Positions 7,223-18,805 of a DNA stretch of 61,860 nucleotides are shown piece after piece; the stretch's first letter is position 1, and every line of letters starts with the position of its first letter. The DNA comes from Coriobacteriaceae bacterium (lineage in GTDB: Bacteria > Actinomycetota > Coriobacteriia > Coriobacteriales > UMGS124): the NCBI GenBank assembly GCA_019420325.1, contig JAHZHK010000001.1, positions 1 to 61,860 of the forward strand. The letters are read 5' to 3'. The notes beneath the pieces were generated by a model, which worked only from the letters and a program-made list of their open reading frames with translations, made no database searches and had not been told where the DNA came from. Both the position numbers and the translations under genes were made by a program.

Positions 7223-8536
7223 ATGGCATCCGTGGCACACAAGGCGGTCAGGCCGCAAGGCTACATACCGCGCATTGCCGACGAAAGGGTCGAGCGCTAC
7301 CTGCGGGTGTTTGGGGCCGTCGAGCTTGCAGGGACCAAGTGGTGCGGCAAGACCTGGACGGCTCTCGAGCATGCCGGGAGCGTGAGCTATGTTGACCGGG
7401 CGTTGGCCCTGGCGCGTGAAGACCCGACGTCCATGCTGGTGGGTGACAAGCCGCACGTCATCGACGAGTGGCAGCTTGCCCCGGCGATTTGGGACGCTGT
7501 CCGCCATGAAATTGACTTGACCCGCGGTTTGCGCGGTGGATGGATCCTTACGGGTTCCTCAACCCCCTTGCCCCGCGACGTGGGCGAGGGGGGTTTGCCG
7601 TGCCACAGCGGGGCCGGCCGCATCGGAAGGGTACGCATGCGGCCCATGACGCTGTCCGAGAGCGGCGACTCTGAGCGCACGGTCTCGCTGGCGGGCCTGT
7701 TCCGGGGCGAGTTCGAGCCGTCTTTGGTCCATACCGACGCCGAGACGCTCGTCGGGCTTGCCTGTCGCGGTGGCTGGCCGGCTGCCGTCGACCTGGCTCC
7801 CGAGGATGCACAGTTAGTCGCCCGCGATTACCTGCGCCTGCTGAGACGCGAAAGCGTGCCGCGCCAGGGAAAGGACGGCGACATCGCGGGGCGCCTGCTG
7901 TTCTCGCTGGCCCGAAACCTCGGGCAGGCGGCGACGTACAAGACGCTGCTCGTCGACATGTGCGACGCCGACGGCGAGGGCGGCGTCTCCCAGACGACCC
8001 TCGTCTCCTACCTGGCGCTGCTGCGGAACATGTACGTTATCGACGAGGTCCCGGGTTGGGCACCTCAAGCCCGCTCGCCCAAGCGAGTCTCCACCAAACC
8101 CAAGCGCTACCTCGCCGACCCGTCCTTGGCCGTGGCGGCGCTCGGCATGTCGCCCGATGCTTTCATGCAGGATTGGCAGACGTTCGGCCTCGTGTTCGAG
8201 GCCATGTGCATCCGCGACCTCGAGGTGTATGCCGAGGCGCTCGAGCCGGCGGCGGATATCCCCGTGAGGTATTACCGCGACGAGACGGGTCTTGAGGTCG
8301 ACGCCATCGTCGAGCTGGCAGACGGCAGATGGGCGGCGTTCGAGGTGAAGACAAGCGAGGTCAAGGCTGCCTCGGGGATTGAGAACCTCAAGCGCTTGCG
8401 TGACAAGCTCTGCTCGAACCCAGCCTCCCGCACCAGGCCACCCGAGTTCATGGCGGTGCTGACGGGGGTGTCGGATTACGCGAGGAAGGTCGAGGACGGC
8501 CTGTACGTCATCCCGATTCGCAGCCTGACGGCTTAA
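7223..8536 (+). CDS. AAA-type ATPase with DUF4143 domain
   Basis: A 437-aa protein starting at ATG 7223 after GGGGAGG. The P-loop is GTKWCGKT (residues about 37-44), the Walker B-like segment is PHVIDEWQLAP, and a sensor-like WILTGSST follows. The C-terminal third carries the DUF4143 nuclease-fold signature: FLVFEAMCIRDLE-like GLVFEAMCIRDLEVYAE, then YYRDETGLEVDAIVELADGRWAAFEVK, which contains the D...ExK pattern of PD-(D/E)XK-like folds. Members are common, mobile-looking genes of unclear role. Here it is a single-gene unit behind the 23-bp repeats, next to the restriction cassette. A short GC-rich hairpin (8547-8563) follows the stop. Confidence 0.85.
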   Translation: MASVAHKAVRPQGYIPRIADERVERYLRVFGAVELAGTKWCGKTWTALEHAGSVSYVDRALALAREDPTSMLVGDKPHVIDEWQLAPAIWDAVRHEIDLTRGLRGGWILTGSSTPLPRDVGEGGLPCHSGAGRIGRVRMRPMTLSESGDSERTVSLAGLFRGEFEPSLVHTDAETLVGLACRGGWPAAVDLAPEDAQLVARDYLRLLRRESVPRQGKDGDIAGRLLFSLARNLGQAATYKTLLVDMCDADGEGGVSQTTLVSYLALLRNMYVIDEVPGWAPQARSPKRVSTKPKRYLADPSLAVAALGMSPDAFMQDWQTFGLVFEAMCIRDLEVYAEALEPAADIPVRYYRDETGLEVDAIVELADGRWAAFEVKTSEVKAASGIENLKRLRDKLCSNPASRTRPPEFMAVLTGVSDYARKVEDGLYVIPIRSLTA

Positions 8537-8590
8537 GGGGCGGGTAGGGCCGTCTTCCGGCCCGCGCCGTTGTGCATGGCCTGCCGACGC

Positions 8591-8596
8591 TATAAT
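8591..8596 (+). promoter_or_regulatory. Candidate -10 element for the restriction cassette
   Basis: A perfect TATAAT about 100 bases before the first gene of the cassette. The best upstream partner, TTGTGC at 8570-8575, is only 15 bases away, so the -35 is weak. The roughly 90-base leader carries a CTCAAG/CTTGAG inverted repeat. Confidence 0.45.
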
Positions 8597-8692
8597 GACG
8601 AGCGGTGTAGCTCAAGAAAGGTCGCGGGGCGGGTGTTCTGCCTTGGCTTGAGTCCCCATGATTAAAACCTCGCGAGGAAAGGCCAGTGGTAC

Positions 8693-10859
<2,167 letters not shown>

Positions 10860-10861
10860 CC

Positions 10862-13800
10862 ATGGCAAGCATCGACATCTCCCAGATCATTGAGACTGCT
10901 GTGCCTGCCATCCCGCAGGTCTATGCCTACACGACGCCCGAGATTGCGCGGCATGACGGGTGGACCAAAATTGGCTACACGGAGCAGAACGTCTGCGAAC
11001 GCATCAAGCAGCAGACGCACACCGCCGATGTGAAGTGGAACCTCGAGTGGAGCGGCAACGCCACCTGGGAGCATGGAGCCGGGACGTTTCGTGACACCGA
11101 CTTTCATGCGTATCTCGAGAAGCAGGGCGTGAGGCGCGAACCCAAGACCGAGTGGTTTGAAATCGGCGGGGAAGAGTCGCACCAGCAGTTCTATCGCTTC
11201 CGCGACACGGGCGGCACCCTTGCAACGCCCGAAGCCTCACCCTACGAGCTGCGCGCAGAGCAGGCACGTGCCGTTGAACAGACGCTCGCCTACGCTCGGG
11301 CACATTGGAGCGAGACAGGCGAGGGCGGTGGCGAATTCTTGTGGAACGCCAAGCCGCGCTTTGGCAAGACGCTCACGACCTACGACCTCTGCAAGCGCCT
11401 CGGCGCCAAGAAGGTCCTCATCGTGACCAACCGCCCCGCCATTGCCAACTCCTGGTACGACGACTACGTGAAGTTCCTGGGCAAAGAGTCGGGCTTCTGC
11501 TTCATCAGCAACGTGAGCGCACTGCAGGGAAGGCCTTTCTGCATGTCGCGCGAGGAGTATCTGCATCAGGGTCGCGGGGGCTTCATCGAGTTCGTGAGCC
11601 TGCAGGACCTGAAGGGTTCTATCCACTTCGGAGGCCCCTATCGCAAGCTCGAGGAGGTTGCCGAGCTCACCTGGGACGTCCTGGTCATCGACGAGGCGCA
11701 CGAGGGTGTGGACACCTTCAAGACCGACGTGGCGTTCGACCGTATCAAGCGCCGCTTCACGCTACATCTCTCCGGCACCCCGTTCAAGGCCATCGCCAAC
11801 GAGAAGTTCGCTGCCGACGCCATCTACAACTGGACCTATGCCGACGAGCAGCAGGCCAAGCGCGCCTGGCCCGCCGACTCCGAGCTGCCCAACCCCTACG
11901 CCAACCTGCCTCGTCTGAGCCTGCTCACTTATCAGATGAGCGACATCGTCGCCGACGAGGCGCGCCATGGTATGGAAATCGACGGCGAGCAGACGGAGTT
12001 CGCGTTCGACCTCAACGAGTTCTTCTCCACCACGCAGGGCGGGGCCTTCGTGCATGACGCCGACGTGGACAAGTTCCTCGACGCCCTCACGACTCGGGGC
12101 AAGTTCCCGTTCTCCACGCCCGAGCTCAGAGGCGAGTTGAAGCATACGTTCTGGATGCTGAACCGTGTGGATTCGGCAAAGGCCCTCGCCAAGAAGCTGA
12201 GGAACCACCCAGTGTTCAAAGACTACGAGGTGGTCCTTGCCGCAGGCGACGGCAAGATTGACGATGACGACGAGAACGAGAAGTCGTTCGACAAGGTGCG
12301 CGAGGCCATTGAAAAGCACGACAAGACCATCACTCTCTCCGTCGGCCAGCTGACAACGGGTGTCACCATACCCGAGTGGACAGCCGTGCTCATGCTCTCC
12401 AACATGCAGAGCCCGGCGCTCTACATGCAGGCGGCTTTTCGTGCGCAGAACCCGTGCCTCTTCGACTTGGGCGGCGGCAGGTTTGCCCGCAAGGAGAATG
12501 CCTACGTCTTCGACTTCGACCCGGCGCGCACGCTCACCATCTTCGAGGAATTCGCCAACGACCTATACAGCGAGACTGCCAAAGGCGCTGGCGACGTTGA
12601 GACGCGTGAGAGCCATATCCGTCAGCTGCTGAACTTCTTCCCTGTGTACGGCGAGGACGATGGCGGCGAGATGATCGAGCTTGACGCCGAGCGCGTGCTG
12701 AGCGTGCCTCGACACATCCATGCCCGCGAGGTCGTGAAGCGCGGGTTCATGAGCAACTTCCTCTTTCAGAACATCTCGAGTGTGTTTCGCGCGCCGGCCG
12801 AGGTGGTCCAGATCATCCAACGCTTCGACCCCTACGAGCAGGGCAAGGCAAAGGACAGGGACAAGAACAAGGTCGATGTCGACAAAGACACGGCAGATGA
12901 GCTCTCACTCAACGACGACGGTGAGGTCGAGATTCCCGAGGAACAGGTCATCGGTATGGCCCAGGACATCTTCGGGCCCAAAGTCTACGGCAATGTGGCT
13001 GCTGACCTGGCGCGCCAGGTTGAGGCCGTGGTCGCCGCGCGCGATGGCGGCGCGGACGTCCTGCTCGACAACCTCAAAGAGGCCTTCAAGAGCCATGTCA
13101 CTGAACCCTTGGTGATTGCGGTTTCGCAAAGCTATGGCAGCGAGCTCAAGCCCCGTCAGAAGAAGCAGCTTGAGCGCAAGGTCCAGGCCGAGGCCGTCAT
13201 CCAGCTGAACCGTGAGGTCGGCGGCTATCAAATCGAGGTGAAGCAGATCGAGTGGTCGCGTAAAGACCGACTGGCTGAAGCGTCAAACGAGGCTGAGCGC
13301 GAGCAGGTCAACCGCGAGCACGACGAGCAGAAGGCGCAGGCCTTCCAGGCGCTCACCCAAAAACTCGAGGAGTCCCGCGAGGAGCTTGTGCGCAGTGCCG
13401 GTGAGACCGTTGTGCGCGAGGTTGAGACGGCCAAGAAGGAGGAGCAGAAGCAAGGCGTCGAGGATAAGGTCCGGGCGCACTTGCGCGGTTTCAGCCGTAC
13501 CATTCCCTCGTTTCTCATGGCGTACGGAGAGCACGGCACCACGCTCTCCAGTTTCGACGCGGTGATTCCGCCGGATGTGTTTGAGGAAGTCACGAGCATC
13601 ACGGTGGACGAGTTCCGGTTCTTGCGCGACGGCGGCGACTATGTCGATGAGCAGACCGGCGAGACAAGGAACTTCGTAGGCCACCTGTTCGACGAAGTGG
13701 TGTTTAACGACTCCGTCGAGGAGTTCATCAAGCTTAGGGAGCGCCTTGCCGATTACTTCGACGAGACACAGGTCGAGGATATCTTCGATTACGTGCCGCC

Positions 13801-14221
13801 GCAGAAGACCAACCAGATCTTCACGCCGAAGAACGTCGTGCGCGACATGGTGGACATGTTCGAGCGCGAGAACCCCGGCTGCTTCGACGACCCGAGCCAC
13901 ACCTTTGCCGACCTCTACATGAAGAGTGGCCTGTACATCACCGAGATTATCAAGCGCTTGTACCGCAGTGAGGGGATGAAGGCCTCCTTCCCCGACGATC
14001 GCGAGCGACTCGATCACATCCTCGAACATCAGGTGTTCGGCATCGCCCCGACGAAGATCATCTATGAGATTGCGACGAACTACATCCTCGGCTTCAACGA
14101 CGAGGTTGGCCAAGGATGCGACACCAACTTCGTAATGGCCGACTCTTCCGAGCTGGCCAAAGAGGGCAAGCTCGAGGCTTTCGTCGAGCGTGTGTTTGGC
14201 CCGAAGCTCTACGAGGAGTGA
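10862..14221 (+). CDS. GIY-YIG nuclease / SF2 helicase / methylase-like restriction protein
   Basis: A 1,119-aa protein starting two bases after the methyltransferase stop. Residues about 18-105 fit a GIY-YIG (T5orf172-type) nuclease: VYAYTTPEI, WTKIGYTEQNVCERI and a terminal TEWFEI. Residues about 125-600 form an SF2 helicase with AKPRFGKT, LVIDEAHEG, HLSGTPFKA and a later GVTIPEWTAVLML. A charged coiled-coil-like stretch follows (about 760-880). The C-terminus has a second methylase-like core: NQIFTPKNVVRDMVDMF, TFADLYMKSGLYITEI, FGIAPTKIIYEIATNYILG and FVMADSSEL, which look like motifs X, I, II and III, but no NPPY. Likely the DNA-translocating, cutting subunit that partners the phase-variable methyltransferase. 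Confidence 0.8.
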   Translation: MASIDISQIIETAVPAIPQVYAYTTPEIARHDGWTKIGYTEQNVCERIKQQTHTADVKWNLEWSGNATWEHGAGTFRDTDFHAYLEKQGVRREPKTEWFEIGGEESHQQFYRFRDTGGTLATPEASPYELRAEQARAVEQTLAYARAHWSETGEGGGEFLWNAKPRFGKTLTTYDLCKRLGAKKVLIVTNRPAIANSWYDDYVKFLGKESGFCFISNVSALQGRPFCMSREEYLHQGRGGFIEFVSLQDLKGSIHFGGPYRKLEEVAELTWDVLVIDEAHEGVDTFKTDVAFDRIKRRFTLHLSGTPFKAIANEKFAADAIYNWTYADEQQAKRAWPADSELPNPYANLPRLSLLTYQMSDIVADEARHGMEIDGEQTEFAFDLNEFFSTTQGGAFVHDADVDKFLDALTTRGKFPFSTPELRGELKHTFWMLNRVDSAKALAKKLRNHPVFKDYEVVLAAGDGKIDDDDENEKSFDKVREAIEKHDKTITLSVGQLTTGVTIPEWTAVLMLSNMQSPALYMQAAFRAQNPCLFDLGGGRFARKENAYVFDFDPARTLTIFEEFANDLYSETAKGAGDVETRESHIRQLLNFFPVYGEDDGGEMIELDAERVLSVPRHIHAREVVKRGFMSNFLFQNISSVFRAPAEVVQIIQRFDPYEQGKAKDRDKNKVDVDKDTADELSLNDDGEVEIPEEQVIGMAQDIFGPKVYGNVAADLARQVEAVVAARDGGADVLLDNLKEAFKSHVTEPLVIAVSQSYGSELKPRQKKQLERKVQAEAVIQLNREVGGYQIEVKQIEWSRKDRLAEASNEAEREQVNREHDEQKAQAFQALTQKLEESREELVRSAGETVVREVETAKKEEQKQGVEDKVRAHLRGFSRTIPSFLMAYGEHGTTLSSFDAVIPPDVFEEVTSITVDEFRFLRDGGDYVDEQTGETRNFVGHLFDEVVFNDSVEEFIKLRERLADYFDETQVEDIFDYVPPQKTNQIFTPKNVVRDMVDMFERENPGCFDDPSHTFADLYMKSGLYITEIIKRLYRSEGMKASFPDDRERLDHILEHQVFGIAPTKIIYEIATNYILGFNDEVGQGCDTNFVMADSSELAKEGKLEAFVERVFGPKLYEE

Positions 14222-14225
14222 ACAC

Positions 14226-15560
14226 GTGGTCGGTTCGAATTGCGGCTTACAAGACGGGCGCGCGGATGCGGCGCGCGAGGCGGTCGCGTCGGTGCGGCGC
14301 GAGGACACTGAGATATGTGCCCGCCTCGTCTTTCGCACCTCCCGCAGCGAGTTGAGGAGCTCCGGGATAACCACGCCCGTCGCGCTCTACGATGAGTTGA
14401 AACAGGTCTTCTGGAACGTCGAGGAAGGGGTCGTTCTGGGTGACCACCTTTCCGTGGGATTCGGCAAGGTGGACCGCCGTCGGCAGGTCCGGTCTTTCGC
14501 CTCGCGTCATGCAGACGAACCGAGAGATATCGTTGCGAAGGCCTACGAGCGCGAATACGGCTTCAGCGCCGGCATCGCGGCGATATGGCTCGATCTGTTC
14601 GCCGAGCTCTCGGGCGTAAGCATCGCGGAATGGCTCGGCACCGAGGCGGCGCAGGACGCAGATACTGCTTCGCGCTCCGCCAATGCCGCCGATGTCCCAA
14701 CGGGCACATCGGCGATGGAGGCCGACAGTGGGAGCAACGCAATCACCCTTAGCGGCTTCCTTGCCAGAGAGCTTAACGGCGACATCTGCGATGCGGAGCT
14801 CGTGCGTCGGCGTTTCGCCTTCGAATTCCCTGGCGAACGTGTGGAGGCGCTTGAGTGCGGAATCGAGGGCCTCGGCTACTATGAAGACCATGGCCTGCTA
14901 TTCCATGAGGGAGATACGCCAAACGGCCACTTCACACGGCTTTTGGGAAGCTGTGCCTCCTTCGCGAAAGGCGACGTTGGGTTCGAGGACGCCGTGTGGC
15001 AGCACCCTACCTTCCGCTACGTGCTACGCCAGGCGCTTTCGGACCACCGCGTGCTTGTATACGAGGGCGACAGCTTCATCTCGTTCGCGCGGTTGCATAA
15101 CGTATTAGGCACGCTCATGGCGGATATCGAATCGTTCGCGCCCGCAGTAAGCATGGGGGTATCGGAGGACGAGCCCTTCACGGTGGCGAGCCTGCGCGCG
15201 GGCGGCGCGTCCCCTCATCCTCTGTACGAGCTTGACATGCCCGACGACTTCTACGAAGGGCTGATCGACGTGAGCGAGCTCTTTCGCAATTGCACGCTTG
15301 CCGGGACCAAAGTGTTTGTAGCCGGCGGTGAGGGACGGTTCTCTGCCGCCAACCTCATCGAGTGGCTTGTTGCTCGTCATGAGGGAATCGAACGAGACGA
15401 TTTGCCGCGCCTGCTCGCTGGCGACTTGGGGATAGCATGCCCACAGCCGCTCCTGACCACGACCATACACAATTCCGATGTCTACTACGACGACATCGGG
15501 GACGCATATTACTCATCCATGGAGACATGGAAGAAGGAGGCACGCAATGGGCTTGCTTAA
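14226..15560 (+). CDS. Unknown protein in the restriction cassette (444 aa)
   Basis: GTG at 14226 is chosen because GAGGAG lies before it; it starts four bases after the helicase stop. I do not recognise a family. Visible features are an N-terminal helical part with FWNVEEGVVLGDHLSVGFGK and RSFASRHADEPRDIVAKAYEREYGFS, a short Ala/Ser/Asp-rich linker near residues 145-170, and a longer C-terminal part ending in DVYYDDIGDAYYSSMETWKKE. There is no signal peptide or membrane segment. The last codons overlap the next gene by 14 bases, so it is translated with the ParB-like and SNF2 genes and probably works with them. Confidence 0.7.
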   Translation: MVGSNCGLQDGRADAAREAVASVRREDTEICARLVFRTSRSELRSSGITTPVALYDELKQVFWNVEEGVVLGDHLSVGFGKVDRRRQVRSFASRHADEPRDIVAKAYEREYGFSAGIAAIWLDLFAELSGVSIAEWLGTEAAQDADTASRSANAADVPTGTSAMEADSGSNAITLSGFLARELNGDICDAELVRRRFAFEFPGERVEALECGIEGLGYYEDHGLLFHEGDTPNGHFTRLLGSCASFAKGDVGFEDAVWQHPTFRYVLRQALSDHRVLVYEGDSFISFARLHNVLGTLMADIESFAPAVSMGVSEDEPFTVASLRAGGASPHPLYELDMPDDFYEGLIDVSELFRNCTLAGTKVFVAGGEGRFSAANLIEWLVARHEGIERDDLPRLLAGDLGIACPQPLLTTTIHNSDVYYDDIGDAYYSSMETWKKEARNGLA

Positions 15561-16758
15561 TGAGGGAATTGCTACCGGCAACGTTCTGCCGACGGGGCGC
15601 AAAGAGAAGCACTCCATCGATAACGTGACGCGGGACTTCGACATCTACCGCATCAAATGCGACCTGCTGTTCTACAACGACCAGAACGACCGCATCGCTA
15701 CGTGGGTGAGCGAGTACGACTCGACGCAGGGCGCGAACCTGCTCGCTCTCGGCCGTGACGAGTACAACGGCGTCATCGAGAACTTCATCGTCGACAGCAA
15801 TCCCGCAGCGCTTCGAAAGACCGAGAAGAGCATCGCCCTTCAAGGCCAGCTGAGGCCGGGCATAGTGCTCAACGACGGACGCGTCATCGACGGCAACCGT
15901 CGCCTGACCTGCCTGCGTCGTCTCGCGCGGGAAAACAACGAGGTCGGCTGGTTCGAGGCGGCCATTCTTGACGACGCCACCGGCAGCGACCCGAAGCGCA
16001 TCAAGCTGCTCGAGCTCGCGATTCAGATCGGCGAGGAAGAGAAAGTGGCATACGACCCGGTCGACCGCCTCGTTGGCGTGTACCGCGACGTGGTGAAAAA
16101 CCACCTCATCACACCTGCCGAGTACGGCAGTGCGACGGGCATGACCGAGGCTGAGGTCAGGAAGCTCGTCGACCGCGCACAATACATGGAAGAGTTCCTC
16201 GAGTTTTGCCAGGCTCCCGAACAATACCACCTCGCCCGCGCCCTCAAGGTTGACGGCCCCTTGGGCGAGTTCAGCCGTGTGCTGAAGAAGTACGGTAGCA
16301 AGCGGGATAAGGAGCTTGTCAAACGGCTTATGTTTGCCAATATGGTGGTGCAGCCCGAAGGAGATATCACCCGTTACGTCAGGGATTTCGGCAGCGTGGC
16401 GGGCACGGACGCCGAGGCCGACTTCAAAGCTGCGGAGCTGCAGTCGATGTCCGAGCTTCTCGACAAGATGGGCCCTGATGCCCTCACTCGCGAAAAGGTC
16501 AGCGAGCTGCGCTCGGATGCCAACCTCGTCGATGGCTTCAGGCGCGCCGGGGACCGCGCCAGGGAAACCGTTCGTCGCGGCAAACTCATGGACACACCGG
16601 CAAAGAAATCCGCCGACTGCCTCGCAGAATTAGAAAAGATCCTCCCCGAGATGCTCGACGTCCTGGGGCCGGACGAGCTTGAGAAGGTGCGCCGCAACCT
16701 CTTGGATGTCGCCGAAAAAGTGGAAGAGCTGATTGGAGAGATCGATGAGCGTGCCTAG
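15547..16758 (+). CDS. ParB/sulfiredoxin-fold protein of the cassette
   Basis: A 403-aa protein with ATG at 15547 directly after AGGAGG. The segment NPAALRKTEKSIALQGQLRPGIVLNDGRVIDGNRRLTCLRRLA is the ParB-like N-terminal signature (prediction of other positions, then GxVIDGNRRL). After it comes a helical part (YGSATGMTEAEVRKLVDRAQYMEEFLEF) that looks like the helix-turn-helix following ParB domains. Such domains bind DNA and/or CTP or ATP, and occur in DNA-modification and defence loci as well as plasmid partition. No ParA neighbour is present; SNF2 helicase and methyltransferase neighbours point to a defence or modification role. The end overlaps the SNF2 gene by 14 bases. Confidence 0.75.
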   Translation: MGLLNEGIATGNVLPTGRKEKHSIDNVTRDFDIYRIKCDLLFYNDQNDRIATWVSEYDSTQGANLLALGRDEYNGVIENFIVDSNPAALRKTEKSIALQGQLRPGIVLNDGRVIDGNRRLTCLRRLARENNEVGWFEAAILDDATGSDPKRIKLLELAIQIGEEEKVAYDPVDRLVGVYRDVVKNHLITPAEYGSATGMTEAEVRKLVDRAQYMEEFLEFCQAPEQYHLARALKVDGPLGEFSRVLKKYGSKRDKELVKRLMFANMVVQPEGDITRYVRDFGSVAGTDAEADFKAAELQSMSELLDKMGPDALTREKVSELRSDANLVDGFRRAGDRARETVRRGKLMDTPAKKSADCLAELEKILPEMLDVLGPDELEKVRRNLLDVAEKVEELIGEIDERA

Positions 16759-18688
16759 GGTCGTCGTCTGCTACGACAACGCCCGACCCGGCATGCATCT
16801 GAGTATCGAGGGACAAGACGCTGCCACATTCATGGCGTCAGCGGCGTGGCGCGCTTGGCTGTATTACCCAGCCAGTGCGGTGGAAGGCGTCGAAGACAAC
16901 CGCATCCTGCTCGATGGGGACATGGGTCTGCGCGAATGCCATGAGATGTGCGATGCGGTGCTTGAGGCCGACGGCCATGGTGTCGAGGTCCAGGTAAGCC
17001 GAAGTTTCGACGAGTACGTGAACGCGGGTGAGACGTACATACGGGAGAGGTCGAAGATGGGACTTGCGATCAAGTCCCAGACTGCCGACGGTATCGCCGA
17101 CGACCCCCAACTAGGACCGCTGTTCCAAGAGTTCCGCGATGTAGTGAACTCCGCCATGGTGCGCCCGCTTCGTAACCGTCAGATGCTTGACGCCTTCTTC
17201 ATGGCAACCGTGGGCCGTTCGGCGGATTTCTCGGTGCCCGGCGCAGGTAAGACCGCAACCGTGCTCGGTGTGTTCGCCCACCTGAGGCATCTTGGGCTAG
17301 CTCGCCGAGTGGTTGTCGTCTGCCCCAAGAACGGTTTCGAGTCGTGGGAGAAGGAGTGGGTTGCGACGTTCGGGGACAAACTCCCGCTCGACTGCTTCTC
17401 TCTAGGCGACTCGCGTGTGGCTGCTTTGACCATGGACAGTCGAAAGCGTGCCCTTTCGCTTGATAGCGGGAGATGCAACCTCTTTACGTTCAACTACGAG
17501 TCGCTTCAAAACTATGTAGGCGAGCTGCATCCTATAGTCGCCGACGGAACTCTTCTCGTGTTCGACGAGGTGCATCGGGCGAAGGCAATCGGCGGCAAAC
17601 GTGCGAGGGCGGCGTTGGAGGCATCCAAGGGGGCCGAGTTCGTCGTCGCCCTGACGGGAACGCCCATCCCTAACACGTATCAGGACATCTACAACTTCCT
17701 GCACATCCTCTATCCTGAAGACTACGACACGTTCTTTGGATACGAGCCCGGCGAGCTCAAGGCGCCCGGTCCCAGAGTCGTGGAGGACATCAACCGGAGC
17801 CTCGCCCCGTTCTTCTGCCGCACGAACAAGGATGAGCTCGGCGTGCCACGACCCGAGCCCGACACCATGGTGGAGGTTGAGGCGTCGGCGGACGAGAACA
17901 CGCTGATGCGCGTGCTCGATGGGGTATGTCCCAACGTGCTTGCCTTTACCGTGCGAATGCTGCAGCTGGAAAGCGACCCGGAACTGCTTGGCTCGGCCGT
18001 CGACCCCGGCGACCTCGAGTATGTTCTCGACCAGGTCGGCGACGCGTATGACGACATCGACTACGTGGACTTCTCCCAGACCTTTTACGACGCCATTGAG
18101 CGGAGTCGACCGAGCTCGAAGCTGCTGGCGTGCGAGAGGCTGGTGGCCGATATCGTGGCGCAAGGCAGGCCTGTCGTTGTGTGGTGCATCTTCGTGCGCA
18201 GCATCAGCAACATGCGCAAGCGCCTCTCGGCATTGGGCATATCCGTCGAGACGATCTACGGGGCGACGCCGCAGGACGAGCGTCGCCAGATTCTGGACGA
18301 TTTCAGGGCGGGCAAGTTCAAGGTCCTTGTGACCAATCCCCAAACACTTGCAGAATCCGTCTCTCTGCACATGGTGTGCCATGATGCCGTCTATTTCGAG
18401 TACGGCTACAACCTCGTCCATCTGTTGCAGTCCAAGGACCGCATCCATCGACTTGGGCTGCCGGACGGGCAAAAGACCCGGTACTACTTCATGCGTCAGG
18501 TCTTTACATACCAGGGAAAGCCCTTTTCGCTTGACGAGGCGATATACGGTCGCCTGAAGGCGAAGGAGCAGACGATGCTCGATGCCATCGAGGGCGGCTA
18601 CCTTGAGGGCGGTTATACCGACGAGGAGGACCTGAAGGCGATCTGGGAGCAGCTCCTCGGCGATGCGGCGAAGAGGTTGAGGTACTAG
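16745..18688 (+). CDS. SNF2-family DEAD/H helicase of the cassette
   Basis: A 647-aa SF2/SNF2 ATPase. The start ATG at 16745 lies inside the end of the ParB-like gene after GGAGAG. Motifs in order: SVPGAGKTATVLGVF (Walker A), VVCPKNGFESWEKEW (Ia), LLVFDEVHRAK (Walker B, DEVH rather than DEAH), ALTGTPIPNTYQDIYNFLHIL (III), then the second RecA domain with VVVWCIFVRS, VLVTNPQTLAESVSL (V) and LLQSKDRIHRLG (VI). About 150 residues before Walker A are family-specific. It is probably a DNA translocase acting with the upstream cassette proteins. A GC-rich terminator follows about 55 bases after the stop. Confidence 0.85.
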   Translation: MSVPRVVVCYDNARPGMHLSIEGQDAATFMASAAWRAWLYYPASAVEGVEDNRILLDGDMGLRECHEMCDAVLEADGHGVEVQVSRSFDEYVNAGETYIRERSKMGLAIKSQTADGIADDPQLGPLFQEFRDVVNSAMVRPLRNRQMLDAFFMATVGRSADFSVPGAGKTATVLGVFAHLRHLGLARRVVVVCPKNGFESWEKEWVATFGDKLPLDCFSLGDSRVAALTMDSRKRALSLDSGRCNLFTFNYESLQNYVGELHPIVADGTLLVFDEVHRAKAIGGKRARAALEASKGAEFVVALTGTPIPNTYQDIYNFLHILYPEDYDTFFGYEPGELKAPGPRVVEDINRSLAPFFCRTNKDELGVPRPEPDTMVEVEASADENTLMRVLDGVCPNVLAFTVRMLQLESDPELLGSAVDPGDLEYVLDQVGDAYDDIDYVDFSQTFYDAIERSRPSSKLLACERLVADIVAQGRPVVVWCIFVRSISNMRKRLSALGISVETIYGATPQDERRQILDDFRAGKFKVLVTNPQTLAESVSLHMVCHDAVYFEYGYNLVHLLQSKDRIHRLGLPDGQKTRYYFMRQVFTYQGKPFSLDEAIYGRLKAKEQTMLDAIEGGYLEGGYTDEEDLKAIWEQLLGDAAKRLRY

Positions 18689-18741
18689 ACAGACGAGGTT
18701 CTCCGGCGTGCGGGGGCAGACCCGCCGCGTTGGCAAGAAAA

Positions 18742-18780
18742 GGGGCACAGGCGCGCGGCACGCCCGTGCCCCCGGGTTTT
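18742..18780. terminator. Bidirectional terminator between the SNF2 gene and pepF
   Basis: The inverted repeat GGGGCAC (18742-18748) / GTGCCCC (18766-18772) is followed on the plus strand by GGGTTTT and preceded by AAAA, which gives a T-run on the minus strand. It serves the two convergent genes. Confidence 0.65.
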
Positions 18781-18805
18781 GCAGGGCTTGCTGCCCTCGC
18801 GTTCC

